A stretch of 64,000 nucleotides of DNA from Blastomyces gilchristii SLH14081 (Eukaryota; Ascomycota; Eurotiomycetes; Onygenales; Ajellomycetaceae). The stretch covers positions 62,001-126,000 of the forward strand of contig NW_003101660.1 in the NCBI RefSeq assembly GCF_000003855.2, written 5' to 3'. A program made the translations under genes and the position numbers. This document shows positions 23,727 through 33,967 of the stretch, in pieces (within the stretch, counting starts at the first letter, position 1; every line of letters starts with the position of its first letter). The notes beneath the pieces were generated by a model. The model was not told the origin of the DNA. It did no database searches and worked only from the letters and a program-made list of their open reading frames with translations.

Positions 23727-26700
23727 TCAATACTCAAAATCATCGTCCACACCTCCCTTCCCTGCCGTGTCCTTACTCACACTCTCTTGCCTCCGATACA
23801 TCTCTGCCACCTGCCTCGTCGTCGTCGATTCCTCAGGTTTCTTATCATCCCGAGCCTTAATATACCTAGGAAACCGCAACGAAATACCCTTAACCGTCCC
23901 GTTACTGCCAGCGCTAGCAATACCCATAACCTCATCCGCCGCAGCCTTGTAGCGCGGACTAAGCGTCAGATCTGCCGCCTTCACCTCCCAGACATACTTG
24001 GGTTCGAACCAGACGTCCGGCTGGTCCTTGGGGACGGAAGAGTGGTCGTAGAATGGTTTGGGACGGTCGATGACAAGCGGGGAAAGGGCTTTGTGGAGCT
24101 CTTCGAGGAGCGCTTCGGAGAAGCCTGTGCCGATGTTGCAGACTGTTTCGAAGTTTTGCGTGTTGGGGTTGTAGGCGGCTAGGAGGAAAGCGCCGTAGAC
24201 GGATGTACGTTTACCCCGGCCGTAGTAGGCGCCTAGGACGACGAGGTCAAGAGAGTCGCCGATGCCGGCGAGGTAATCTTTTTTAACCTATAGGATTTTA
24301 AATTGGTAAGAAATCTGTGGTGTCTGTAGTTGGTTTGAGCTAGGGGCCATATCTATATTTACCATACCTTAAGCCAGTTTCGACTGCGTTTGCTGGGTTC
24401 ATAACCGCTTTCTTCGGTGTCGAGCATTTTCACCATCAGACCCTCACATGACGCTTTTACACTCTCGTCAAGCAAGGTCTGGATCTCATCGAGGTCATTA
24501 GTGTCTCCGTGTTGGGCGAAAACAAATTCGCCTTCAATTGGCGTGAAAGCCTCGTGCAAAAGAGCCCTTCGTTCTCGTAAGGTCATTTTCACAGTCGCCT
24601 ACAAAGATGGATCAGCATTCACGGAATTTCAATGATTTTAGGGAGTAGTAAGAAAAGAAATATATAGTGTACATAGCACTCACCTGTCCATTCAAAAATA
24701 GCAAATCAAACGCAAAAACACAGACTTTAACCTTGACATCCTCTGCCTTAACATCCTTCCGCTTCCTCGTCATGAGCTGCTGGAATGGCAAAACTTTCTT
24801 GTTGACCATATCCCACGCAACGGTCTCGCAGTCCAGCACGAAACTAGTTGTACCTTTCTTTACCCAGCTCTCCAACTTACCAAGGATATCCGGATACTTC
24901 TTTGACAAGTCCTCCGAATTCCGCGAGAAGATGGCACAGACGCCTTCCCCGTCTTTTTGTAAGGTTGACGCCGTCGAAGCATATTTGTGTATTTCTTCAC
25001 GGGCGACGTAGTGTATTTGCGCCCGCTCACCATCGTACTTGTACTCGCATGTGAAATTTTTGCCTTCGAAGCGGTCAAGAACTTCTGTGATGGACTTTGT
25101 AGGCTTGGCCAACATAGGTTTCAGGGGAACTCCGGGTTGCAACTTGCACTTGTCCTTCAGATTGAAGATTCCATGCTCGAGCATAGCGGGGATAATGACT
25201 TCGTACGAAGGAAGTTCACTAGATAACGGGCAAAAAAGAAGGGGCGGAATATGTTAACATAAAACTTGACTTGGGGATGGGCAAGGGGGAGATTCCTACC
25301 TATACACGGACTTAAGAATAGCTTCACCCTTGGCCAGCTCTTCAGTGCTGGGCGCCTTTTTGCCCTGTACCTCAACCTCATGCGCCACCATCGCATGTGC
25401 CAGCGCCACGAGTACGGTCTTTTCCGCAAGCCCAAGACGCAGTTTACCCTCGAGAAAACGAATGATGAACTTAGCTTCGCTTGGCCCGCCCTTGTTGTGT
25501 GTGATATCAATCCCTTTCGGCCCCTTTCCTGCCAAAGCAGCATCAGCAGACGACAAGAGCTTTTTGATAGCGGAAATCTTTTTCTCCTGAGATCCGTGAC
25601 CCTGTGTCTTAGCAATGGCAAGGAGGCCCTCGTGCACACCCCTAACCGTCAGTGGTTTCGGCTTGAACATGGTTGGCTGATTTGAGCGACTCTTCGCGGC
25701 CACGAGGCCAAGGTCGCCGATTTCATGCTGGTCAGCCTTGATAACTGCCAGGCTGCGGCCGGTGGATTCGCCAATGGCTTTCATGATGAATGATTCGCCA
25801 ATTCCAAGTTCGATGCCGGCGTAGTCGGCGGCTAACTTGTTGAGCATCAGCTGAACGGTTGGGAGGAGGTCATTTGGTGTAAGACGAAGAACTTGGCGGA
25901 GGAAAAGAGAGCAGTGAGATAATATAATTAGTCGCTTAGTAGTCATCTCAATGAGGGAGAAAGTCGTGCAGAGCGCCGCGTATGGCACGGGCGCTCCAGG
26001 TTTCCAATCAGGGTAAGGATCCTTCCCAGAGTCCTTCAATGCATGTTGGACCATTTCTCTCTTTTTCTGAGCAATCTTCGGCTTTTCTTCGGCTAGTTCA
26101 TCACCATTTTCAGAAATGTCATCTTCCTGTTCAGCGGATGAGGATTCCTTGTCTTCAAACGTAACTTCTTCTTTGACCTTCTTCGGAGATCTTGTCCGCA
26201 CTTTTTGTGTCGGAGAAGCCGCAGCTTTCTTGCCAGCAGCTTTTGCGTTTGAAGATACACGCTTCTTCTCGGGCGAAGCACGCTTCCGCCTCTTCGTGAC
26301 TGGTTGAACATCGAATTCTTCACTCTCCTCCACGGGACTCTTCTCCCGTTTTAGCTTTTGTGATTCTGGAGAGTCACTACCGCTGCGCGAGTTTTCACCT
26401 GCGCTATCCTCGTCTGATGCCTCCTTTTCGACAGCAGGAGTCTCACTGCGCTTACTACTCTCGACCTTTGGTTCCTTGCCAGTCGCAACATCATCCATAT
26501 TCACATCCTTATCGTTATTCTCTAGTACCTCTGCTTCGTTTGTCTTTGTTGCAGCTCCATCTTCTTGCTTCCTTCTGCTGCCTGGCCTCGAAAACGTCAG
26601 AGTGGACTGTTTTTTCGGGAGCGATGCAGACCCAGCATTGGCACCGAAGAACTTCCTGCAAAAAGGGGGGATATAAAGATTAGCAAATGCTCGATGCACC

Positions 26701-27223
26701 TAAAAGCAAATATGCCAAAAACAAACCCCTTATCCATAAAAAGAAAACAATATTGCCCTTAAGATCTATTCGCAAGGGGGGAACCCTTCAACAACACAAC
26801 ATAGGTTAAAACAAACACACCAACCCCACCCCTTCACACAAAGACACATCCCCAAACGCACCCAATACTTAACTGCGGATCGCGAACATACCCCAAAGTA
26901 GCCTGTCTCGCACCACCTCCTTTCTGCGCCATCTCCGCTCCACCACGTCTAGTCGTCAAGCTCTTATTTCGCAGGACGATTACCGAAGTAAGAACAGAAG
27001 AGGCACAAAATCCGCGCTTCCCAATCCGGGAACGAGAGATACCGGCTGCCGCTGTGCAATTGAGGATGGAGAACGGTCTATTTCTTCCCTCGTAGCGCGG
27101 CGTGCTCGCGATGGGGCGGCGCCAGATTGGGAGTTGGCTCCGTGGAATAAAATTATGTGGTGTAGCCTTGAAATGAGTCGGGTTGATTCTGCAGCGCGGG
27201 AAGAGGAGGGGAGGGTGGTGCAT
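23727..27223 (-). CDS. CDC9: DNA ligase I (ATP-dependent), with alternative start
   Basis: Joins Okazaki fragments and repair nicks. Five exons on the minus strand: 27223-26874, 26655-25300, 25218-24684, 24598-24368 and 24287-23727. From the first ATG the protein is 1010 residues. From the in-frame ATG at 26932 (MAQKGGGARQATLGYV) it is 913. The disordered N-terminal third is rich in Glu/Ser/Lys. Its start reads ARQATLGYVRDPQ and, after the splice, KKQSTLTFSRPG, resembling a PCNA-binding region. The catalytic core has the adenylated Lys in EYKYDGERAQIH (about residue 629 of the long form), then LDCETVAWD, FDLLFLNGQ, EGLMVKM, and the OB-fold VVLGAYYGRGKR and LRFPRYIKARDDKK. The 97-residue N-terminal extension is Arg/Ser-rich with almost no acidic residues, like a mitochondrial presequence. 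Yeast Cdc9 uses two starts in the same way. Confidence 0.93.
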
Positions 27224-27235
27224 AAATGGATCTGT

Positions 27236-27268
<33 letters not shown>

Positions 27269-28261
27269 TGACTTTCCTCGTAACTCCTCCGGCGTCGTGG
27301 GTGAGGAGGATCAATGGCTATATATAATGTTATTTCACCTGGGAAATATTTTTGCTATCTAGTCTTTTATTTAGGCCATTGGAGCTGCCGTGAGGTTTTC
27401 GAAATTGTGCAAGATCTGAGGACGTTAGGTGCATGCAATCTAGAGCACACGTTGAAGGGAAGGTGGACAATTATTAACGAAAGGAGTGAAGAGAGGGAGA
27501 AGGCGGGAATTCAAGGTGTATTTATCTGCTGGTTCATGCCGGGATCTTGATGTTGTCGGTGTTGTTGATGCGAGGCAGAGGCTTTTCAGGCAACCAGCAG
27601 GTAGCTGCGGTGCGTGACGTGCCGAGACGCGTTGGGCCGGAATAGATCACGTGATGTCGCGATTTGCCCCTCCTGAAATCGACCTAGACGTATTGAGATT
27701 GCTCACCGGTCCGTGGATTTGATCCCGGGAAAACTAGATCTGGCGGAGAATCAAGATAACTACGCCCAAAAACAGGTGTAACGCCATGAATTTCAAAATT
27801 GTTAATCAAGTCTTCAAAACGTGGAGAATGTACTGTACTTGAAAGCTACGATTCCGCTCTCTGAAAGCTCGAGGGACTTCACGGCTGCGCATGGTATGGT
27901 AATGTATATTGGTGGTTGCGCTATAGTGTTTGTACCTAAGTGAGTAGGACATCTGTGTGGGTTTGGTAAAATATGTATGGGGAATTTTGCAAGACCCTCT
28001 GTGGTCAACAGGGTGACGATGCACGGTTAAATAGCATAGAGCGTCACGTCATATATCTGGATGCCCATTATTTCATATTCTCCGCCAGTGAAGATATTAA
28101 CGAAGGAGCGGGGAAACAGCAGTTCATGGCAAATTAGATGACGACAATAAAAGGAGATGCAACATGAAAAGTGAAATCAATAACATGGCTAGGAAATGAC
28201 CGTGAGGCGGCTTCTCTGAAATGCAGATACATCGAGATGACCCGTCCAGCTGGTGAGATAT
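27224..28261. other. Intergenic region
   Basis: Promoter side of DNA ligase and 3' flank of the CFEM gene. A T-rich low-complexity stretch lies at 27236-27268. I see no gene. Confidence 0.5.
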
Positions 28262-29165
28262 TTAAAGAACCAGCGCAAGGAGGCCGATGTATATAGCACC
28301 ATTATGCATTGGTGAGAGCGAATTTGCAGCTCCAGGCCAAGGTTCGGCGCTCCCGCTAGAAGCTGCTGCTGAAGGCGTCAAAATCGGATCTAGATAGGTG
28401 ATGCCGCTCGATTCGACCGGGAGAATGGACATGGAGTTCGTATTCGAAATCACGGTGCCTTCGCCCTCGACATTGGGAGGTAGGTTTGGAATGGACGGAA
28501 TCGGTGGAACGCTTGGTATTTCAGGAAAAGGGGGGACAGTGAGCGAGGGAAGTTCGGGAAGAGGGGGCATGGTCACCGAGGGAAGTTCAGGAAAAGGGGG
28601 TGTGGTGAGTGAAGGGACTTCGGGAAGCGGAAAAGACGGCACTTCCGCCGTGGGAAAGGGAATGGTGATATCTGCTCCAGTCGCGGGAGGAACAGGGACT
28701 CCTGGTATACCAAGAACGTTAACGATCGTTCGTGAGATCAAAGAGGCTAAAAATATAATAGGGAGTAAAAAGTAAAAAAGGGGCGGTCGATTGACACGTA
28801 CCTGCACTGTCACAGACCTCACGACCAGCTTTTGTCATGGCATCGACATCTTCAGGCTTGCACTTTTTAGCGCAGTCCATGAGTGCACGCTGGTACTCCT
28901 CGTTCTTGCAAAGGCAGGCAACATCGCCAGGGGAACATCCAAATTCATTGGCTCTTCCGGAGGTCTCCAGAATGCAAGATCTCTGAACAGCAGTCAGTCA
29001 TGTCAACAAGCTGTCTGTTGTAAGGCCCTCATGGGAGACGAAAACAGTGCAATATGACGACTGGACACTTACAGGGCATTCAGGAAGGTTAAAGACCGGA
29101 CTAAAGTCCTGACATGAGACTGTGACGGCCAGAACGAGGCCACATACGGCGAGGAGGGACTTCAT
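28262..29165 (-). CDS. CFEM-domain GPI-anchored cell-surface protein
   Basis: Secreted, wall- or membrane-anchored protein with a CFEM domain; family members bind heme or support the cell wall. Three exons: 29165-29073, 28982-28802 and 28701-28262, giving 237 residues. A signal peptide (MKSLLAVCGLVLAVTVSC) comes first. The CFEM region spans about residues 22-92 and has eight Cys in the expected order: PEC, SC, GC, ACLC, DC, KC, VC. The Asp of GCSPGDVACLC sits where CFEM heme proteins carry their axial ligand. Then follows a Pro-rich stalk made of repeats of a PELPSVTMPP kind (about residues 100-155). The C-terminus is a short hydrophobic tail (AIYIGLLALVL) after a small-residue stretch, typical of GPI attachment. 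With the siderophore transporter it is the second iron-related candidate here. Heme binding is inferred. Confidence 0.9.
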
Positions 29166-30769
29166 ATTGCCTGCTGTCAGGATCCGCGTGCAGAATAGAG
29201 TGGACGTGACGCGTCTTGCAGGAAGCAGAGAGGATGAAGGTTGCCGCTGATTGTGCCTTGCGAACAGCTGAGATTAAAATTCCGAAAAGATGAGTGGTGC
29301 GATGTTAACGAATGACGAAAAGGATCGATTACTTGAACCTGGAGATGATGATGAACGGTAGGCTGAAGAGGAGAGGAAGAGGAGGAAGAGGAAGAGGAGG
29401 AAGAGGAGGAAGAAGAAGAGGGCGAGACGTAGAGATTAAATAGGGCGAGAGGGCGGAGAGAGGGGAAGAGAGTGAATGCCCACGCTAGCCCGCTTGGGAC
29501 CGCTTGGGACGCGGAGACACGTCATGTCTGTTGGGAAGGGGGAGGAGGCGGAATGCGAGGAGCTCGCTATAGGGAAGATTGTGTATAGGTAGGGAGTGGG
29601 CAACATGAGCTCTCTAGTGGTACTATCTATGTATTTAGTATACGGGTATCAGGACTGCCTGGCTGTCCCTGGTAGAAAATGGAAAGGGAATAATATGCCC
29701 TCTTCAAATAAGGAAGAGAGAAACGGTGGTAAAGGAAAAAGGGGGGTGGCCTAGGTCCATATATGTAACTCTGGCATGAGATAGACGAGAGCTGAAGGGT
29801 ATTATGGACTGAGATACGGACAACTGAGTCAGCGCCAGCTAGTATAGAAGCGTTATTAGGAGTGTATTGAAAGTGCTATCACCGCTCATATGACGGATTA
29901 TATAGCGTGAAGAGAAGCTCAGTATGTTGTGCAATTAGATATGTTGGGAGAACCAGGAGAGCCAACCCTCTCAATCGTAAGATAAAAAGTAAAAACGAAA
30001 AGACATTGTCTTATATAGGAGGGTATGGCAAGAGGGCGTTGTCTGTAATTCCATCCAGCTAACAGCTATCAATTTCCAACAGTACCAGCACTCAGAACCT
30101 AGCCAAAAAAAGAAAGAAAAAAAAGAAAAAAAAGAAAAAAAAGAAAAAAAAAACAAAAAAAAAGAGAGAGAGGGAGAGAGATAGAGAGATAGAGATTGGA
30201 GTTGGCTGAAACGCTGGACATCCTAACGGAGATGCCCCCTTCAACTCAATCTGAAATTAAGTAGCGGTAATAATATACGCCGTGAGGGGAACATATTCAA
30301 TTTTGTGAGCATCAAGGTACCCCATTTTCCTTCAGGGACCTAGTAGAAGTACTCCAAATTAGCAACCATTTAGCTCAAAAAGAATACTTGGGAAATTATA
30401 AAAAGCATTACCAATACAAGTCGCACCAGCTCCTGGATGTGTAAGGGCCGCACCCAACTAGTTTAATCCACATATGCTTCTGAGGCCATCTAGGAGTTGC
30501 CGGTGTAGAAACAATCCAAGCAGGAAAGTGTTTTCGATCCCAGGTATGGGGGGAGAGGGGGGAGGAGGAGAGGAATGTAAAGGCATAACTGATCGGCCTG
30601 GATGTATAAGAGCCTCTGGGCTTGCAAGGGCTAACCGCATAAAGATCCATACATACTTAGGTACCTGTAAGCCATCATAAAATCCTAGACGATGTTTTTA
30701 AAAGGAAGAATAGGTATGCTGTCTCAGGTCCCCTGATAGTGGTAAATTGCAGAAACAGGCGTAGGTGAA
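29166..30769. other. Intergenic region with purine tracts
   Basis: Upstream of the CFEM gene lies a polypurine stretch at about 29366-29435 (GGAAGA repeats). On the CFEM coding strand it is a pyrimidine tract. A second A/G-rich tract lies at 30104-30195. I see no gene. Confidence 0.5.
29366..29435. repeat. Polypurine (GGAAGA) tract
   Basis: About 70 bases of almost pure A/G built from GAGGAAGA units, 200-270 bases upstream of the CFEM start. Such mirror-like polypurine runs can form triplex DNA, and they are also common CT-rich promoter elements in fungi. Confidence 0.7.
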
Positions 30770-33700
30770 CTAGGCTGGCGGAGTCTTTTCTTTTGGCTTT
30801 ATTTTTGAGAATAAGCTTGATAGTCGTGAGTGTCTCTTTTTCTTTGGGGCGGCCGGAATAGAGTCATTATTAGGCGCTGGTATCATGATATACGGCGGCG
30901 CCCCAACAATCGGTGTTCCACCGCCTGGTCCGACTTCCTGACTACCCCTGTAGGATATGTATTGTGGTGCTAAGGACCCGGCGTTGAGATAGGATCCTGG
31001 TGTATTATTATATTGAGTGTTTCCTGAGTCCCAACTTATATGCGAAGTGGATGACACTGCAGAGTGCGATCGTGAAACGTTCGTGCCGTTGTGATTGTGT
31101 GTTCCAGGTATTTGGAGATACGAGTCGCTCAAGTATCGGGCAGGTGGCAGCGGTGGCGCCCTTTGCGGCTGCTCAATCACATCCTCGAGTTCGGACATGT
31201 CGAATCTGGAATCTCCGCCAAACACAATGGAGATGAGCTCCATAGCCGTGCATTTCCCGCTACGTAATCTAGTAGAATTTATCTCCGAATTCCTTCCTTG
31301 GATATTGACCGGGCATATTGCCTCAGGATCCGCACCTCGAAGCAGCAGTAACCTTGTAATCTCGAACCAGGATTTTGCCTGTTCGGAAAACTTGCCCTTA
31401 GCCTTGATCGTGAGTAGGTAGATAGACACGATGCAGCGAACCCAGACAGTCTCGCCCTCATCCACGTCGTTTGGAGTGGCGCCTCGATCAAGCAGAAATT
31501 CAACCATTTTCACCCTGGGTTCCTGATAGTGAACACCTTCCAGCTGCTTCAGAATGACGACACTAACGGGGCTTGTGGTGGCGGTCAGAGCGAAGGCCAG
31601 GAATGGCTTACCAGCTCGGCGAAGCGAAGCCCCTGAGGATAACTTTTGTTCAATGTATGGGATTAGCCCATATTGAACACATAGGGTAGTAAAATCGTTA
31701 TTCCACGCCGGCTCGAAGCCGAACCGGTAGCCTGTATTTACCCAATGCGCGGTTCGATCGCAACGTCTCTTCACGATTGCGGCCTCTCGAAAATGAGCAG
31801 CGGCTCTATCCAACTCATCTAGGAGGCTAACTTGTGCTTCCCGCGAGATATCCTTCCCCACGAGGCGGATGTGGTAGAGCATGTCAAATACAAGCGCCCA
31901 TAAGGCCTGGAAGTTGCCCTCCGAATGTGCCGAGTGCCGGAGGCCTTTGATCCGAGCTACGTACGCTCTAGCCAATGTCATGTTGGCATCAAATTCTGGA
32001 GTGTCCACTGCGACAAGCTGCACCTCTACTGTTGGAGTGTGTAAGAAATCGCGGACCGTTCGATGAAGGAAATCAACCTCGTAAGAGACTATTTCATCCA
32101 CCACTCCGTCCATATTGGAGTATGAATCACAGCTCTTTCGACTGCGGGACTCTAACAAGCCCTTGCACCTACTATTGAGTCTCCGCTCAATTTCTTCACA
32201 GCGAATAATCTCTTCCTCTCTTGACATAGGTTTTATCTCTCTTTTCAGTGCAAAGTCGGGGTCAGTCTCATCGAGGTAAGAGAACGTCAAAACTGCCAGA
32301 GGTTTCGGGGCCTCGAGTGCTAGGCGAAATAATTGCGAAGCCTGCTCGAGGTAGAACGTGTCTAAGCCTGTCAGAATATGGAAGAAGAATTGCTCGAGGT
32401 CAGCCGGGATCTGATCAAGTCTTCTCTGGAGATCATGCATTCGGTCTGCGTTGGTGAGCCCATCCATTAGCGACTTGACCACGAGGTAGACCCACAGAAA
32501 AACGCCAGAGGCCTTGTTAACAATCTCAGTCACCAGCTTGGGTGCGCGTTCTGGTTCCATAGATAGCGCCCGTGAAAACCTCGGGTGGTTGTATAGAGAA
32601 TCGTGGGCAAACGCCTTGATATCGTCGTGCGTTAAATCCTGCAGGGTAAGTTTTGGACAATCATGGAACGCATCCTGAAAAAGCAGCCACGGACGGCTTG
32701 CGGCGAGTATTTTAATGTTGTCACCTTGACTCATATCTACAAGCATATCGACTAGGCCCTGGTGGTCGCCATCATATTCATCAAGTCCGTCGATGAGGAA
32801 ACAAAACTTAGTATCAAACTTGGTGTCTAGAAGTAACTTGAATGCATTCATAAGCTGCGAAATCGTCCAGGAGAAGTTCGTCGTTCCGTAGGTCCTGTAG
32901 AGCTGTGCTTGATCTGGGAGGACTTTCGGGATGAGATTAGGCCTCTGCGACAGAATTTTGTGGAGTAAGCTCTGTAGCAAACCCAGCTGTGACTTTTGCA
33001 TTGAGGTCCCCGGGTTCCAGAAGTAAAAGCTCGCAAACACAATTTTGAGGGGTGATGCCCACTGCTCTAAATACTGCAAAGTCCGCCGGTCCTGGTCAAT
33101 GTATTTCATCAAGGTAGACTTCCCGGACCCGGCTTTTCCACTCAACCAGTATATACCGTCACCATTGCAAAGCCAATGCTTCAGATTATCCCTGCGAATG
33201 TGCTCGCCTGCTTTATCCTCCAGGGTCCAATTGAATGTCTTTTTATGTGCAGCGGAAATCCATTCGCGTCTGTCTTGCATGTTTGGGTAATGCAGGCTTT
33301 CGAGGATTTCTTCCTTAATCTTCTTCTCCGAACCACGGGAGACCATTTCGGATAGTAATTGCGAGACTTTCGAGATATCTTCTTCTCTGGTGGGGTTGTA
33401 TTTCGCGTGTCGGATGGCATTCAGGATCTGGAAACGAGTCTGCCGAGCTTCGTCAAGAATTCTCGACTCAGACTCGATAATGTCGTGCCTGACTGCGTCC
33501 ACATTTTCGTCGAGAGTGGTCTGTTTGGCGTTGGTGATCACAAGCAGAACCACGACGATCTGTTCACGGTATTGTTTGAGTCGATTATATAGTTCCTGAA
33601 TATTATCTCGACCTAGAGTGCTTTTCAATGCCTGTCTAACACTTTTCCAATGTTTATGAGTGCCCTCCACTTTTGCAGCTTGTAGGGCCTCGATCAACTC

Positions 33701-33967
33701 CTCGCCGATCTGGTTACAGTGCACGGTCAAACTCTCCAAAGCTTTCTCGTCCTCGGAAACGGCATAGGCGCAGACTTTGCGAGATCGGTTTTGTAGCCGC
33801 CTATTTAAGGACATTAAGTTCTGGGCGATAGCATCCAATTCGATATTGTGCACCTCAGCTCCTTCAGCAGAGGTGTATATGTCGTGTGCTTTGGAAACCA
33901 ACCTGATTCCAAAGTCAAGCAGCTGCACCACGGTGGCTGCGAGGCTCACTGCGCCGATAGGATCCAT
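30770..33967 (-). CDS. NLR-like STAND protein with NACHT domain
   Basis: A signal-transducing ATPase of the fungal NLR class; relatives act in non-self recognition and programmed cell death, but this role is inference here. Single exon. I prefer the ATG at 33967 (MDPIGAVSLAATVVQLLDFG, the usual N-terminal start of this family; 1065 residues) over 34021. The N-terminal about 190 residues are helical (fungal NACHT N-terminal domain). The NTPase has the P-loop GKAGSGKST (about residues 277-285), Walker B CFLIDGLDEYD (about 388-398) and the sensor-like ILAASRPW. A winged-helix and helical part follows. Near residue 800 and after it two ankyrin-like segments occur (MVEFLLDRGATPN and ITRLLLLRGADPE), so the sensor region is short and degenerate rather than a long repeat array. 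The C-terminal about 130 residues are disordered and end in a basic tail (KKKRHSRLSSLFSKIKPKEK). Confidence 0.88.
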   Translation of the reverse strand: MDPIGAVSLAATVVQLLDFGIRLVSKAHDIYTSAEGAEVHNIELDAIAQNLMSLNRRLQNRSRKVCAYAVSEDEKALESLTVHCNQIGEELIEALQAAKVEGTHKHWKSVRQALKSTLGRDNIQELYNRLKQYREQIVVVLLVITNAKQTTLDENVDAVRHDIIESESRILDEARQTRFQILNAIRHAKYNPTREEDISKVSQLLSEMVSRGSEKKIKEEILESLHYPNMQDRREWISAAHKKTFNWTLEDKAGEHIRRDNLKHWLCNGDGIYWLSGKAGSGKSTLMKYIDQDRRTLQYLEQWASPLKIVFASFYFWNPGTSMQKSQLGLLQSLLHKILSQRPNLIPKVLPDQAQLYRTYGTTNFSWTISQLMNAFKLLLDTKFDTKFCFLIDGLDEYDGDHQGLVDMLVDMSQGDNIKILAASRPWLLFQDAFHDCPKLTLQDLTHDDIKAFAHDSLYNHPRFSRALSMEPERAPKLVTEIVNKASGVFLWVYLVVKSLMDGLTNADRMHDLQRRLDQIPADLEQFFFHILTGLDTFYLEQASQLFRLALEAPKPLAVLTFSYLDETDPDFALKREIKPMSREEEIIRCEEIERRLNSRCKGLLESRSRKSCDSYSNMDGVVDEIVSYEVDFLHRTVRDFLHTPTVEVQLVAVDTPEFDANMTLARAYVARIKGLRHSAHSEGNFQALWALVFDMLYHIRLVGKDISREAQVSLLDELDRAAAHFREAAIVKRRCDRTAHWVNTGYRFGFEPAWNNDFTTLCVQYGLIPYIEQKLSSGASLRRAGKPFLAFALTATTSPVSVVILKQLEGVHYQEPRVKMVEFLLDRGATPNDVDEGETVWVRCIVSIYLLTIKAKGKFSEQAKSWFEITRLLLLRGADPEAICPVNIQGRNSEINSTRLRSGKCTAMELISIVFGGDSRFDMSELEDVIEQPQRAPPLPPARYLSDSYLQIPGTHNHNGTNVSRSHSAVSSTSHISWDSGNTQYNNTPGSYLNAGSLAPQYISYRGSQEVGPGGGTPIVGAPPYIMIPAPNNDSIPAAPKKKRHSRLSSLFSKIKPKEKTPPA

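Noticed and set aside
31000..33600. Plus-strand open frames opposite the NACHT gene
   Set aside because: They are short shadows of a strong single-exon gene on the other strand.
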